From Aminipila sp963524205 (GTDB taxonomy: Bacteria; Bacillota; Clostridia; Peptostreptococcales; Anaerovoracaceae): 64,000 nt of DNA. The notes beneath the pieces are model-generated. The model made no database searches and was not told where the DNA came from. It saw nothing but the letters and a program-made list of their open reading frames with translations. The position numbers were made by a program, and so were the translations under genes. The stretch spans positions 6,720 through 70,719 of the forward strand of contig CAURED010000018.1 of the NCBI GenBank assembly GCA_963524205.1, given 5' to 3'. This document shows, one piece after another, positions 51,020 to 59,899 of the stretch (position 1 is the stretch's first letter; every line of letters begins with the position of its first letter).

Positions 51020-51043
51020 GGGTATGCCGATTATGACATACCC
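51020..51043 (-). terminator. Hairpin between bmp and the transporter ATPase gene
   Basis: GGGTATG and CATACCC are perfect 7-base arms with a 10-base loop, followed on the minus strand by a T-rich stretch. As it lies inside the operon it probably acts as a partial terminator that keeps the binding protein more abundant than the membrane parts. Confidence 0.6.
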
Positions 51044-51092
51044 ATCTAATAGTAATTTTTGATTCTAATCTAAAAGGTCAAAATACGGATTA

Positions 51093-52205
51093 TTATTTTG
51101 TTCCAGTTGCACCTTTGACTAATCCGTTAATACTCCAAATTGCAGCTCTATCAAGAGTCTGTCCCTTTTCGCAAAGTAATGTTCCATCATTGTAATAAAT
51201 TTCTCCAGAGAATGGACTGAATTCTCCAGATATCATCTTAGCCTTAACATCCTCAACCTTAGCCTGTACATCTGCAGGAACTAAATCCGTCATAGGTGCA
51301 ATGTCAACATAACCATCTGCCATAGTACCGTAGTATGATTCAGGAGTCCAAGTTCCATCCATAATCTTCTCAATGGTAGGAATTAGGAACTTTTCATGAT
51401 GCCATGTAGGTGAAGTCAAGTAAGAAGCCTTTACTGCTTCTACCTTGCTATTGTCCAGATTGTAACCAATAGCATACTTACCAGCTTCTGCAGCAGCAAC
51501 CTGAGGTCCTGTAGTATCGCTATGCTGTGTAATAATATCACAGCCTTGAGCTAACAATTCATCCGCAGCACTCCTTTCCTTTTCAGGGTCATACCAACTA
51601 TTGATGTAAACAACTTTAACTTCTACATCTTTGTTAACAGACTGTGCACCAAGTGTAAATGCATTAATACCAATCTGTACTTCTGTATAAGGATAAGCTG
51701 CAACATAACCAAGCTTATTTGACTTTGTCATCATACCTGCAATGATACCTGTTAAATATCTAGGCTGTTCAGTAGCCCCAAAGTAGTTGCCAAAGTTTGT
51801 ATCATTCATTTTATTTCCTGAGAAGTGAAGGAATTTAATATCTTTATAGTCATCTGAATTAGCTAATTCATCAAGGCCATCCATGAAACCATAGCTTGTC
51901 CCAACAATTACTTTACAACCCTGATCAATAAGGTTTGTAGCAGCAGTCACAACAGCTGATTTGTCTTGATCACTTACATTTTCTTGGTAAACAGTTTTAA
52001 CCTTGCCTTTGAAGTATTTTTCCATAGCAACAGTACCTTGGTGCTGTGCCTGAGTATATCCTCCATCATTAATGCTTCCGATGTAGATAAATCCTACTTT
52101 TAATACGTCATCTGCAGCCTTATCTTCTGAAGTATCTGATCCGCCACATGCAGCAAAGCTGAATACCATAACTAATGCCAATAAAATAGCTAAAAACTTT
52201 TTCAT
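51093..52205 (-). CDS. BMP-family nucleoside-binding lipoprotein
   Basis: 370 residues. The signal peptide ends in the lipobox FAAC (C20), so the protein is lipid-anchored outside the membrane. The Bmp/PnrA ligand-binding fold starts at VGFIYIGSINDGGYTQAQ. It captures purine nucleosides for the ABC importer encoded next. A sigma-A promoter lies 55-83 bases upstream. The short Gly/Ser/Asp-rich linker after the Cys is typical. Confidence 0.93.
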   Translation of the reverse strand: MKKFLAILLALVMVFSFAACGGSDTSEDKAADDVLKVGFIYIGSINDGGYTQAQHQGTVAMEKYFKGKVKTVYQENVSDQDKSAVVTAATNLIDQGCKVIVGTSYGFMDGLDELANSDDYKDIKFLHFSGNKMNDTNFGNYFGATEQPRYLTGIIAGMMTKSNKLGYVAAYPYTEVQIGINAFTLGAQSVNKDVEVKVVYINSWYDPEKERSAADELLAQGCDIITQHSDTTGPQVAAAEAGKYAIGYNLDNSKVEAVKASYLTSPTWHHEKFLIPTIEKIMDGTWTPESYYGTMADGYVDIAPMTDLVPADVQAKVEDVKAKMISGEFSPFSGEIYYNDGTLLCEKGQTLDRAAIWSINGLVKGATGTK

Positions 52206-52259
52206 CTTTCTTCTCCTTCTTAATATTCAATTTAATATTCAATTTGAATTTGTATTATC

Positions 52260-52288
52260 ATTATAATAACCAAAATTATTATAGTAAA
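52260..52288 (-). promoter_or_regulatory. Sigma-A promoter of the nucleoside transporter operon
   Basis: On the minus strand: TTTACT (52288-52283), a 17-base spacer, TATAAT (52265-52260). Confidence 0.6.
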
Positions 52289-52326
52289 GTCATTTCTTAC
52301 AAATTTACGTAAAAAAGATAACAAAA

Positions 52327-52364
52327 AAAGATTAAAGTTCGCGCTAATGCGAACTTTAATCTTT
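52327..52364 (-). terminator. Intrinsic terminator after xpt
   Basis: A perfect 16-base stem (AAAGATTAAAGTTCGC and its complement) with a 6-base loop, followed by a T run on the minus strand. Confidence 0.9.
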
Positions 52365-52410
52365 CATATTTATATTATAATTCGTAATACAACATCACGC
52401 CATAAACAAC

Positions 52411-52983
52411 TTAAGCAAATACGATCTTACCGTTTTCAAATTTTTTTATAATAACAAGAGATTCTACTCTGCAGCCCATCTCGCGAAGCTTATCACTGCC
52501 TCCCTGAAATTCTTTTTCTATTACTGCACCTACTCCTGCCACTTCTGCTCCTGCTTTTCTAACCATCTTGGCAAGTGCAATAGAAGCTTCCCCAGAAGCT
52601 AGAAAATCATCAACTATAAGAACTTTTTCACCTGGCTGTAGAAATCTCTTTGCAACCCTAAGATTTGAAACAGTTCCTTTTGTAAAGGATCTAGCCTCCG
52701 CACTAAAGCATCCTTCAGCCATGGTATTTGGCGCTACTTTTTTGGCAAAGACTACAGGAATATAATCAAAATATTTAGAAGCTTCACAAGCAATAGAAAT
52801 ACCGCTGGATTCGACTGTCAAAATTCGATCCACTTTCACGTCATTAAAGCGGGCTCTAAACTCTTTCCCAATCTGTTCCATAAACTTTACGTCAATCTGG
52901 TGATTTAAAAATCCGTCAACCTTTACAATATCTTCTCCTAAAACTTGACCTTCAGCTAATATTTTCTGCTTTAAACTTTCCAT
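52411..52983 (-). CDS. xpt: Xanthine phosphoribosyltransferase
   Basis: 190 residues, the exact size class of Xpt. It has VDGFLNHQID, VESSGISIA and the PRPP motif VLIVDDFLASGEA. It joins xanthine with PRPP to make XMP in purine salvage. Only 28 bases separate it from the flagellar gene upstream, so the purine riboswitch found before xpt in many Firmicutes is absent. It may be read from the flagellar transcript or from a promoter inside it. Confidence 0.95.
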   Translation of the reverse strand: MESLKQKILAEGQVLGEDIVKVDGFLNHQIDVKFMEQIGKEFRARFNDVKVDRILTVESSGISIACEASKYFDYIPVVFAKKVAPNTMAEGCFSAEARSFTKGTVSNLRVAKRFLQPGEKVLIVDDFLASGEASIALAKMVRKAGAEVAGVGAVIEKEFQGGSDKLREMGCRVESLVIIKKFENGKIVFA

Positions 52984-53011
52984 GTTCTCTCCTTGGTATT
53001 TATGATTTTAT

Positions 53012-53443
53012 TTATCCTCTCATATTACTTAATCTGGGAGGTTGTTTCTGCCCTTTTATCTTTTGGTTTATGTCACTATCCAGCTTTATAATCTTCGATA
53101 ATAGTGCTGCAATTCTTTTATTTGTATCATAAATATTAGTCTCAAGTGGATTGTCTAATGTAAGAGATTCTCCCGCTGCTTCTCGTTTAGGCATTATAAT
53201 CGCCGAAATACGTTCTTTAAGAGGCCCGGGTAAACGACTGACAATTTCCCTGTTTTCCTCATCTAGTTTATCCACTAGAATCATAACATCTCCCCTCATA
53301 TCAAGGGTAGACCCAAAAGATATAGAATCATTTGCCATCATAGCTCTTTCCATGTCCTTTGTCAAGTTCATAATATTGTCTATGTGTCTATATTTTATCT
53401 TCAAGTTTTCTAAAATTTTGTTCGTTGCTGTAAAACTGTCCAA
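53012..53443 (-). CDS. Probable flagellar chaperone, FliT/FlgN-like
   Basis: 143 residues, mostly helical, with no membrane segment. It directly follows fliS (15 bases), a place often held by FliT- or FlgN-type export chaperones. Sequence similarity is too low to name it; the assignment rests on position, size and helical composition. The C-terminal end NQKIKGQKQPP is basic and polar. Confidence 0.5.
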   Translation of the reverse strand: MDSFTATNKILENLKIKYRHIDNIMNLTKDMERAMMANDSISFGSTLDMRGDVMILVDKLDEENREIVSRLPGPLKERISAIIMPKREAAGESLTLDNPLETNIYDTNKRIAALLSKIIKLDSDINQKIKGQKQPPRLSNMRG

Positions 53444-53458
53444 TTGTTATCGCCTCCA

Positions 53459-53890
53459 TCAACCTACACCAAAAGTCACGCTTGTAGTACCGCCTCCAAT
53501 ACCTGCCCCAACGCTTGGATCCTTTTTAGTAAGTCTATCCGCTTCTCTAAAACTCTCACTAAGATCCTTAACCAAAGGCGTAATGTCATCAATTAAATCT
53601 AAATTTCTGCCGCTCTTAAGTCTCATCAACTCAAACGTCATAAAATCATATAATCTATATAAATCATTACTTATTGGGTACTTTCTGTCAAGACTTTTTA
53701 TAAGATAATTTACAATGTCTATAGCTCTTTGGACATCTGCCTCAAATAAATCGATATCTCCCTTTTCGAAATATGTTCTTGCTCTTAGAAGTCTCTTGTT
53801 TATTTCGTCATACAATAAAACAAGCATTTCCCCTTTTGTCATGGTTTCTACTGATTGTGTTTTATATTGCTGATAACCATAATTCATCAT
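53459..53890 (-). CDS. fliS: Flagellar export chaperone FliS
   Basis: 143 residues with the Tyr-rich N terminus MMNYGYQQYKTQSVETM and the helix LLYDEINKRLLRA that binds flagellin. It keeps flagellin unfolded for export. It lies after fliD, the usual order, in the same operon. Confidence 0.95.
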   Translation of the reverse strand: MMNYGYQQYKTQSVETMTKGEMLVLLYDEINKRLLRARTYFEKGDIDLFEADVQRAIDIVNYLIKSLDRKYPISNDLYRLYDFMTFELMRLKSGRNLDLIDDITPLVKDLSESFREADRLTKKDPSVGAGIGGGTTSVTFGVG

Positions 53891-53964
53891 AAAGTATTAA
53901 CATCCTTTCTTTCATTAGCCTGCAAGTACATTTGTTTCTAATTCTCATAATTGCTTTTCTTGCA

Positions 53965-56478
53965 TTACGATGAAGTTGAAGAAGACAGCCATGAGCTCTG
54001 TGAATTCATCTTCGATATATAGGTTTCTAATTTTGTAAATTGACTTTGATATCTGTCCTGTCTTTTCTTAAGTAAAGTATCAAGATAATCCAATTTATTA
54101 GACAAAATCTTTTGCTGTTTTTCTATATAATTTTCATTTGTAGTAGTATTGTTTTCAATGCCAGCTAACTGAACCAGTTTCCCCTTATATGAACCTGTGC
54201 TTTTTGCATAAGATTCCATAACGCTTTTCATCCTAGTTGCAAACCCCCCTGACAAAGTAGGCTGAGCTGTATTAGGTGCCTCCTGTGCAGAAGCTGTAAA
54301 CATGGCTTTTACCTTTTCAGGGTCATTTGTCAGGGCTTCTTTTAGTTTTGTTTCATCAATAGTTATTTTTCCATTTCCTGAATATGACGATGCTGCGGTT
54401 ATTCCTATATCTTTGCCAAAACCCATATCCCCCACCATTGATGAAAAAGCAAACCGTAAAGTGGAAGCCAGCTGAGATAAAGTGCTATCACCAAACAATA
54501 TACCTTTTTGGGCTTTTGCTTCCCACTTTTCAATTTCGCTGGATGTCATTTTAGCTTTTTGTGCATCCGTTAAAGGTTCATATGTAGCCTGATTCCTCTG
54601 ATTGGTTCTACTCTTTGTTGTCACTAATGTATTAACTGAATCTAGAATTTTATTATATTCCTCTGCCATTTGCTTAATAACTTTAATAGTTTCATCCGTG
54701 TTTGTCTCCGTTTTAAAAGAAACCGCCTCAGCCGTGGTATCTCTTACTTCAACACCGCTTTCTGTTTTCCACCCAAAAGTACCTTCTACATTAAATTTTA
54801 CACCATCAATACTGACAGCATTGGAGTTTCTCTGTATGGTAGTATCCGTGGTATCTCCATTATAGCGAATGGTCATTTCCAAATCCGTACCACCAGTTAT
54901 ACCTTTATCTGCATCTGTGGTCAATGTGCTATCTGCAATTTTCCCGAACAATGTAGCTGCCAGATTGCCACCTGTACCATCTGAAATCGCAATTTTCCCC
55001 ATGGTACCATATTCGTCTGAACTTATGTCAAACTTATTTGTAGTATTTAAGTAGTTTATTGTAACACCTGCATCTTCATCGGTGTTTATTTTACTCAGTA
55101 CGGTTGACAGTTGATCACTGCCTTTAAATTCAAAGTCTTTACCATTTACTGTTATTTTGTAAATGCTCTTGTTTGAATCCGTGGCATCAACAGTTGTTGG
55201 AGTAATGCCTAATTGTGCTAAAGTTTTTGAATTATCCAATCTGTTGATGATACCACTTTCCATTCCAAATATACCATTTTTTCCTGTAGTATCTAATGTT
55301 GGAGAAGTAATTTTTAGAATTGAAGTTGAATCTTTTATTACAAAATTCAATTTTGTATCCAGTGCTGCATCTGCTTCATTAGCCACGATATTTCCACCAG
55401 CATCTAGGAAATTCCCATTTTTATCAACTTTATATGCTGTAGCTGAGACTTTGCCTGCACCAAAACTTGTACTAAGTTTATCATTTATGGTCTGAGCCAT
55501 CTTCACCCTTCTGGCATCGTCATCACCAGCATCCATAATGGCTTTAGATTCTTCTTTAGTGAAACTTATCGTCTTGCTTAACCCATCCAGCTGGAACGTC
55601 AGCTTTTTCCCTTCCAGAGAGAAAGGACCTGTCTGCATAACATTAACATCATTGGCTGCCACAATAGGACTTGATACACTGCCACTTTGACCATCCGTAA
55701 ATCCAAGCGCACTCAAAGTAGTTGTGTCTGACCCTGTAATCGTAAATGACCTGGTATCTCCGCTATAATTTGACTTAAGTTCCAGCTTATCTCCATTTGT
55801 AGTAAAACTAAGCTTATCTGCCAAACTGCTTGTGCTGCTGCCTTCGACACTAACCATTCTCAGTGCTTCATTCAATACTGAACTCATAGACATTGCTTGG
55901 AAATCCTTACTTACATCTGCAGATTCAGGTATGGTCACTGTATACTTTACGTTATCATAAGTAATGTTAAATTCTTTACCTGCCGCAACGTTGGTGGTTC
56001 TGTCTGCAAAATTAATATCTCCAGTGGAAATCGTATTGCCACCTATGCCACAATTACCTACACCTCTTGTTTTTGTTGCCAACGCTTTAACACTGGTTAT
56101 TTTATACGCAGCATCATTTGAAGCGCTGGAACTGGTTACTGAGATTTTGCCTGCATTGGCTCCTTGCGACACTTTTTGACTACAATTGTAAAGCGATGTA
56201 CTTAACAAATTAGTAGATGGAGATGAGTAAGAAAAAAACTTGTCCTGAAAGCTCGTTAGTGATGATATAACTGTCCTATATGCATCCTGTTTCCATGTAT
56301 ACTTTTGTTGTTCCTGTTTAACTTTATCAATTTTAGCTTGTATATCCGATGTCATAGCTGTAACAACTTCTTCGGTATCCATTCCACTTACAAGACCTGA
56401 AAATCCCTTTGCCGTATAGCCTGAAGTCTTTGTACTGCTTGTGCTTGATGAAAGACTATTTACACTTGTCATAACCAT
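53965..56478 (-). CDS. fliD: Flagellar filament capping protein FliD
   Basis: 837 residues, longer than most FliD (about 450-700). The N-terminal part GFSGLVSGMDTEEVVTAM and the C-terminal coiled-coil domain (YIEKQQKILSNKLDYLDTLLKKRQDRYQSQFTKLE) are clear. The middle part (about 130-600) is a Ser/Thr/Asp-rich surface region, probably several beta domains. It caps the filament and assists flagellin folding. Start at 56478 has a GGGAGG ribosome site. Confidence 0.92.
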   Translation of the reverse strand: MVMTSVNSLSSSTSSTKTSGYTAKGFSGLVSGMDTEEVVTAMTSDIQAKIDKVKQEQQKYTWKQDAYRTVISSLTSFQDKFFSYSSPSTNLLSTSLYNCSQKVSQGANAGKISVTSSSASNDAAYKITSVKALATKTRGVGNCGIGGNTISTGDINFADRTTNVAAGKEFNITYDNVKYTVTIPESADVSKDFQAMSMSSVLNEALRMVSVEGSSTSSLADKLSFTTNGDKLELKSNYSGDTRSFTITGSDTTTLSALGFTDGQSGSVSSPIVAANDVNVMQTGPFSLEGKKLTFQLDGLSKTISFTKEESKAIMDAGDDDARRVKMAQTINDKLSTSFGAGKVSATAYKVDKNGNFLDAGGNIVANEADAALDTKLNFVIKDSTSILKITSPTLDTTGKNGIFGMESGIINRLDNSKTLAQLGITPTTVDATDSNKSIYKITVNGKDFEFKGSDQLSTVLSKINTDEDAGVTINYLNTTNKFDISSDEYGTMGKIAISDGTGGNLAATLFGKIADSTLTTDADKGITGGTDLEMTIRYNGDTTDTTIQRNSNAVSIDGVKFNVEGTFGWKTESGVEVRDTTAEAVSFKTETNTDETIKVIKQMAEEYNKILDSVNTLVTTKSRTNQRNQATYEPLTDAQKAKMTSSEIEKWEAKAQKGILFGDSTLSQLASTLRFAFSSMVGDMGFGKDIGITAASSYSGNGKITIDETKLKEALTNDPEKVKAMFTASAQEAPNTAQPTLSGGFATRMKSVMESYAKSTGSYKGKLVQLAGIENNTTTNENYIEKQQKILSNKLDYLDTLLKKRQDRYQSQFTKLETYISKMNSQSSWLSSSTSS

Positions 56479-56503
56479 TCCTCCCTAAACTTATTATTAT
56501 ATT

Positions 56504-56532
56504 TTGACATCCCTGCCCTCATATTTTATATG
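56504..56532 (+). promoter_or_regulatory. Candidate sigma-A promoter for the parA-like operon
   Basis: TTGACA (perfect -35), a 17-base spacer, TATATG. Two further extended -10-like motifs ATGYTAAAAT lie at 56581-56590 and 56616-56625, 35 bases apart, so the real start is uncertain. Confidence 0.45.
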
Positions 56533-56667
56533 TATATAAACTATCAAAATACTAAATTTTATATACTTATATATCGTCATATGCTAAAATATATTAAGGA
56601 AAAAATTAATAAAATATGTTAAAATAGATTAATAAATATAACAAATTTACATAAGGGGAGATAAAAA

Positions 56668-57429
56668 TTGGCAAAAGTAATAGCAGTGACAAACCAAAAA
56701 GGTGGTGTTGCAAAAACAACGACTTGCAATGCACTTATAAGTGGGCTTTCAAGAATGGGTTATAAAGTTCTTGGTATTGATTTAGACCCACAGGGAAGTT
56801 TAGGTTTTAGCTTAGGAATTAACATTGAAGAAGGGGTAACTCTATACGATGTATTCAAGGGTAAAGCAACAATTACAGAGTCAATCCGGTCCATTGACTG
56901 TGGTCATTTTATTCCTTCAAATATACTATTAAGCACAGCAGAATTAGAATTTAATCACTCAGGCAGAGAGTTCTTATTGACAGAGGCTATTAAAGATATT
57001 AAAGATATCTATGATTATGTAATTATCGATACTCCACCTGCCCTAAATATATTAACAGTAAATGCTTATGTCTGTGCAGATGATTTAATTATCCCTATGA
57101 TACCTGAAATTCTAAGTCTTTTAGGAATCACTCAAATTAAAGATACGATTGAAAATGTGAAAAAATATTATAATCCCAAATTAAACCTAACTTGTATTTT
57201 ACTTACGAAGTACAACAAGAGGGCTTCTTTGACAAAAGAAGTATGTGAAATGACACAAGCTATTGCTTTACAATTGGGTACAAAGGTTGCCGATACATTT
57301 ATTAGAAACAGCGTAGCCGTTGCGGAAGCTCCAGCCCATGGACTTGGCCTTCTTGATTATGCACCCAAGTCCAATGCTTGCGTAGATTATTATAACTTTG
57401 TAAAAGAACTAATTCGTGGGGGTCTATAA
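56668..57429 (+). CDS. ParA/Soj-like ATPase
   Basis: 253 residues from a TTG start (GGGGAG ribosome site). The deviant Walker A KGGVAKTTT (11-19, with Ala in place of the usual Gly before Lys) includes the signature Lys. Walker B-like DLDPQGS and YVIIDTPPALN are present. This is the ParA/MinD class that positions DNA or protein complexes by ATP-driven dimerisation. No parB gene or parS site is next to it; its partner is the ComFB-domain gene three bases downstream. It lies in the middle of flagellar genes, so placing a polar or flagellar complex is plausible. Confidence 0.9.
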   Translation: MAKVIAVTNQKGGVAKTTTCNALISGLSRMGYKVLGIDLDPQGSLGFSLGINIEEGVTLYDVFKGKATITESIRSIDCGHFIPSNILLSTAELEFNHSGREFLLTEAIKDIKDIYDYVIIDTPPALNILTVNAYVCADDLIIPMIPEILSLLGITQIKDTIENVKKYYNPKLNLTCILLTKYNKRASLTKEVCEMTQAIALQLGTKVADTFIRNSVAVAEAPAHGLGLLDYAPKSNACVDYYNFVKELIRGGL

Positions 57430-57432
57430 AAT

Positions 57433-58239
57433 ATGCCTAAAAAAAGTAATAAAACAGCACATGTTTTAAGTTTGCTGACTAACGGCAGTGGCGAATTTCC
57501 AGAAGAAAGCATCCCTGTGTCAAAAGTTGAATTGGAGCAAAGATCTATTTCAGAAACGTCAAAGAAAGAGGTCATTGTAGAACTTCAGGGTTCCACGCAA
57601 TCTGACTTTCTTTCAGATTTAGTAAAATCAGATTTGGAAAAAGAACTAGATAATGAATTAAACAAAAAAAGTAATCAAGATTCAACTTACGAAGAAGACC
57701 CTGTTACAAATGAACGTCCACCTTATTCAACAACTTTTATGGCAAAATTCGGTATACAACCATCTTCAGAGAAAGAAGCTCCAAAAAAAGAGGCCGCAGA
57801 GAAACCTTCTCTTTCTGTTTCTTTAGACCAAGTAAAAAGTGAAGTTTATATTTTAGAAGATTTTAATGATGATGAGGAGACTACGCCAATGGAACACAAA
57901 AATATTGTACCAATTGTGAACGTTGAATCACATCAGCCCACTGTACGCAGTGAAAGTACTAAAGTACTGCACAACTTAGCAGAGGATGCTATGAAAACCA
58001 AGGTTCCTGAGATTATGCAAAGCTTTAACATGTGTATTTGTCAGGATTGTGTATATGATGTAATGGCTTTGGCCTTAAATCATATAAAACCATTGTATAC
58101 TGTAACTGAAAAAGGCAAGCTTTTCCAGAAGCTTGCCTCTTATGAACTTCAATACGGAACTGATTTGGCTTCCGAAATTACAAAAGCATGTATAAGAGTT
58201 AAGATTAATCCTAACCACCCTAGCCCAAATAAGAAATAA
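57433..58239 (+). CDS. ComFB-domain protein with long disordered N-terminal region
   Basis: 268 residues. Residues 1-172 are acidic, Ser/Glu/Lys-rich and probably disordered. Residues 176-256 form a ComFB domain: NLAEDAMKTKVPEIM, MCICQDCVYDV (C201, C203, C206), MALALNH and the TEKGKLFQKL segment. ComFB-type proteins of cyanobacteria have been reported to bind cyclic dinucleotides, so c-di-GMP binding is a reasonable hypothesis. It is translated three bases after the ParA gene and is followed by an HD-GYP gene. Confidence 0.8.
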   Translation: MPKKSNKTAHVLSLLTNGSGEFPEESIPVSKVELEQRSISETSKKEVIVELQGSTQSDFLSDLVKSDLEKELDNELNKKSNQDSTYEEDPVTNERPPYSTTFMAKFGIQPSSEKEAPKKEAAEKPSLSVSLDQVKSEVYILEDFNDDEETTPMEHKNIVPIVNVESHQPTVRSESTKVLHNLAEDAMKTKVPEIMQSFNMCICQDCVYDVMALALNHIKPLYTVTEKGKLFQKLASYELQYGTDLASEITKACIRVKINPNHPSPNKK

Positions 58240-58284
58240 AAGTAAAGTTATTTCAGGATATTATGTAAAAGGGGTTGATAAGCT

Positions 58285-59367
58285 ATGAATACAGATAAGA
58301 AAATACTTATTGCTGATGCTTCAAGTTTTGACCGCTCTATTATGTATAATGCGTTAAAAAACACTTATACTATTTTGGAGTCCAATAATGGGCTGAGAAC
58401 AGTAGAGCTTTTCATTAGAGAGATTGATAATATTAAATTAGCTATAATTGATATTTCATTACCCCGTATGGATGGATTTGATGTATTACAGCATATCAGA
58501 ATGATTAATCATGCTAAAAATGTTCCTATTATTCTAACAGGGACTGAAGCCATAAAAGAAAACATATTAAAGGCTTTTCAGTATGGAGCTTCTGACTTTA
58601 TGGCAAAACCATTTGAACCTGATTTCTTTAGACAAAGGGTATTATCACTCTTAGGTAATTCTTCAAAAATACCAGGCAAAGCGCTAAACCAGTTAGTATC
58701 CAATAGTGATACTGACATTGAAAACTTAAAAGAGTTTGATAAGTTTCTAAACAAAACCTTAAAAAATTTATATAGTTTCCGTCAAATTGAAACACCTTAT
58801 CATTTAAAGAGGGTTTCTCTTTTTACTGGAACGCTTCTAAAAATACTATCTAAAAATAGTGCTAGCGGTGTTAACCTGAATGAATCTCAAATAGAACTGA
58901 TTATACGTGCATCTACATATCATGATATCGGAAAAGTTGCAATTCCTGATGATATCTTAAGAAATGTAGATATTTTAACTGATCAGCAGCGCGCTATATA
59001 TAATTCTCACACTACAAAGGGAGCCGAACTATTACAAATCAATAATAATCCTGCTCTAGATAGCTATATACAGCTAACAATAAATATTGCTCAAAACCAT
59101 CATGAAAATTGGGATGGTTCTGGTTACCCTAACGGGTTAAAAGGTAACGAAATTCCCCTTTCAGCACAAGTTGTATGTCTCGCTACAGATTTTGACAAGT
59201 TTTCTCGTGATTATTACGGAATCGTTGACAATATATTTGAAATGGCTATGGAAAAAGTGCTTGCATTTCAAAACAAATATAACCCAATGCTTATACGCGC
59301 TCTTGCCCATTCAGAATCAGTAATAGATAAAATTATAGAAAAGTATCCAGAGAAAAGATTAAAATAA
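58285..59367 (+). CDS. Response regulator with HD-GYP c-di-GMP phosphodiesterase domain
   Basis: 360 residues. A receiver domain (1-125) has the phospho-acceptor D56, T85 and K108; the first acidic pair reads DA instead of DD. The HD-GYP domain (about 150-345) has H173, HD at 213-214, H242, HHENWDGSGYP (272-282) and GNEIPLSAQVVCLATDFD. It would degrade c-di-GMP when switched by a histidine kinase, which is not in the window. An AAAGGGG ribosome site precedes the ATG. It is the third gene of the ParA-ComFB operon, before a terminator shared with cheD. Confidence 0.92.
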   Translation: MNTDKKILIADASSFDRSIMYNALKNTYTILESNNGLRTVELFIREIDNIKLAIIDISLPRMDGFDVLQHIRMINHAKNVPIILTGTEAIKENILKAFQYGASDFMAKPFEPDFFRQRVLSLLGNSSKIPGKALNQLVSNSDTDIENLKEFDKFLNKTLKNLYSFRQIETPYHLKRVSLFTGTLLKILSKNSASGVNLNESQIELIIRASTYHDIGKVAIPDDILRNVDILTDQQRAIYNSHTTKGAELLQINNNPALDSYIQLTINIAQNHHENWDGSGYPNGLKGNEIPLSAQVVCLATDFDKFSRDYYGIVDNIFEMAMEKVLAFQNKYNPMLIRALAHSESVIDKIIEKYPEKRLK

Positions 59368-59383
59368 CTTAATAATAAACTAA

Positions 59384-59408
59384 GAGCCAGCCTTTTTAAG
59401 GCTGGCTC
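59384..59408. terminator. Bidirectional terminator between the HD-GYP gene and cheD
   Basis: A GC-rich perfect 9-base stem (GAGCCAGCC / GGCTGGCTC) with a 7-base loop, in the 46-base gap between converging genes. Confidence 0.85.
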
Positions 59409-59413
59409 TGCTA

Positions 59414-59899
59414 TTACCATGTACTCGTACCTTTGGAGAATGCTTTAATGGTTACCATTCCATCATCTGCGCTAAAGGTCATAGTTCTTGCATAATCCGA
59501 ACCTACATCCTGCCCAATTATCGAAATACGCATTTCCGCTAAAGTCTTTTTTACGGCTTCAAGATTTCTCTGCCCAATGTTTCCTACTACAGAATCACCA
59601 GGTATATTAAACATTTTGGCCCCTCCAGCAATTTTAGCAGTCATATTTCTACGTACTGCACCTATACTTTCCATTTTTTTAACAAGGGCTGGAATCCCCG
59701 AATCTGCATATCTGCATACAGACTTTCCACTGCCATCCGTAGGGACTGTTGGCAGCATGATATGTACCATCCCTGCAATCTTTGAATTTCTATCATGGAT
59801 ACATACTCCAATACAGGAGCCTAAAGCATAAGTAATTAATTTATCGTCACCTTTCACAACTCCCATTTCAGCAATACCCACAGTGGCCATATTACTCAT
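59414..59899 (-). CDS. cheD: Chemoreceptor glutamine deamidase CheD
   Basis: 161 residues with the catalytic Cys in LGSCIGVCIHD and His in GMVHIMLP, and SDYARTMTF near the end. It deamidates Gln residues of chemoreceptors and stimulates CheC. It overlaps cheC by eight bases, so the pair is co-translated. Confidence 0.95.
   Translation of the reverse strand: MSNMATVGIAEMGVVKGDDKLITYALGSCIGVCIHDRNSKIAGMVHIMLPTVPTDGSGKSVCRYADSGIPALVKKMESIGAVRRNMTAKIAGGAKMFNIPGDSVVGNIGQRNLEAVKKTLAEMRISIIGQDVGSDYARTMTFSADDGMVTIKAFSKGTSTW

Noticed and set aside
52984..53011. Purine riboswitch upstream of xpt
   Set aside because: The gap to the preceding gene is 28 bases, too short for an aptamer, and no aptamer motif was seen nearby.
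56490..56560. Sigma-D (FliA) promoter in front of fliD
   Set aside because: No TAAA-N15-GCCGATAA-like match was found on the minus strand in this stretch.
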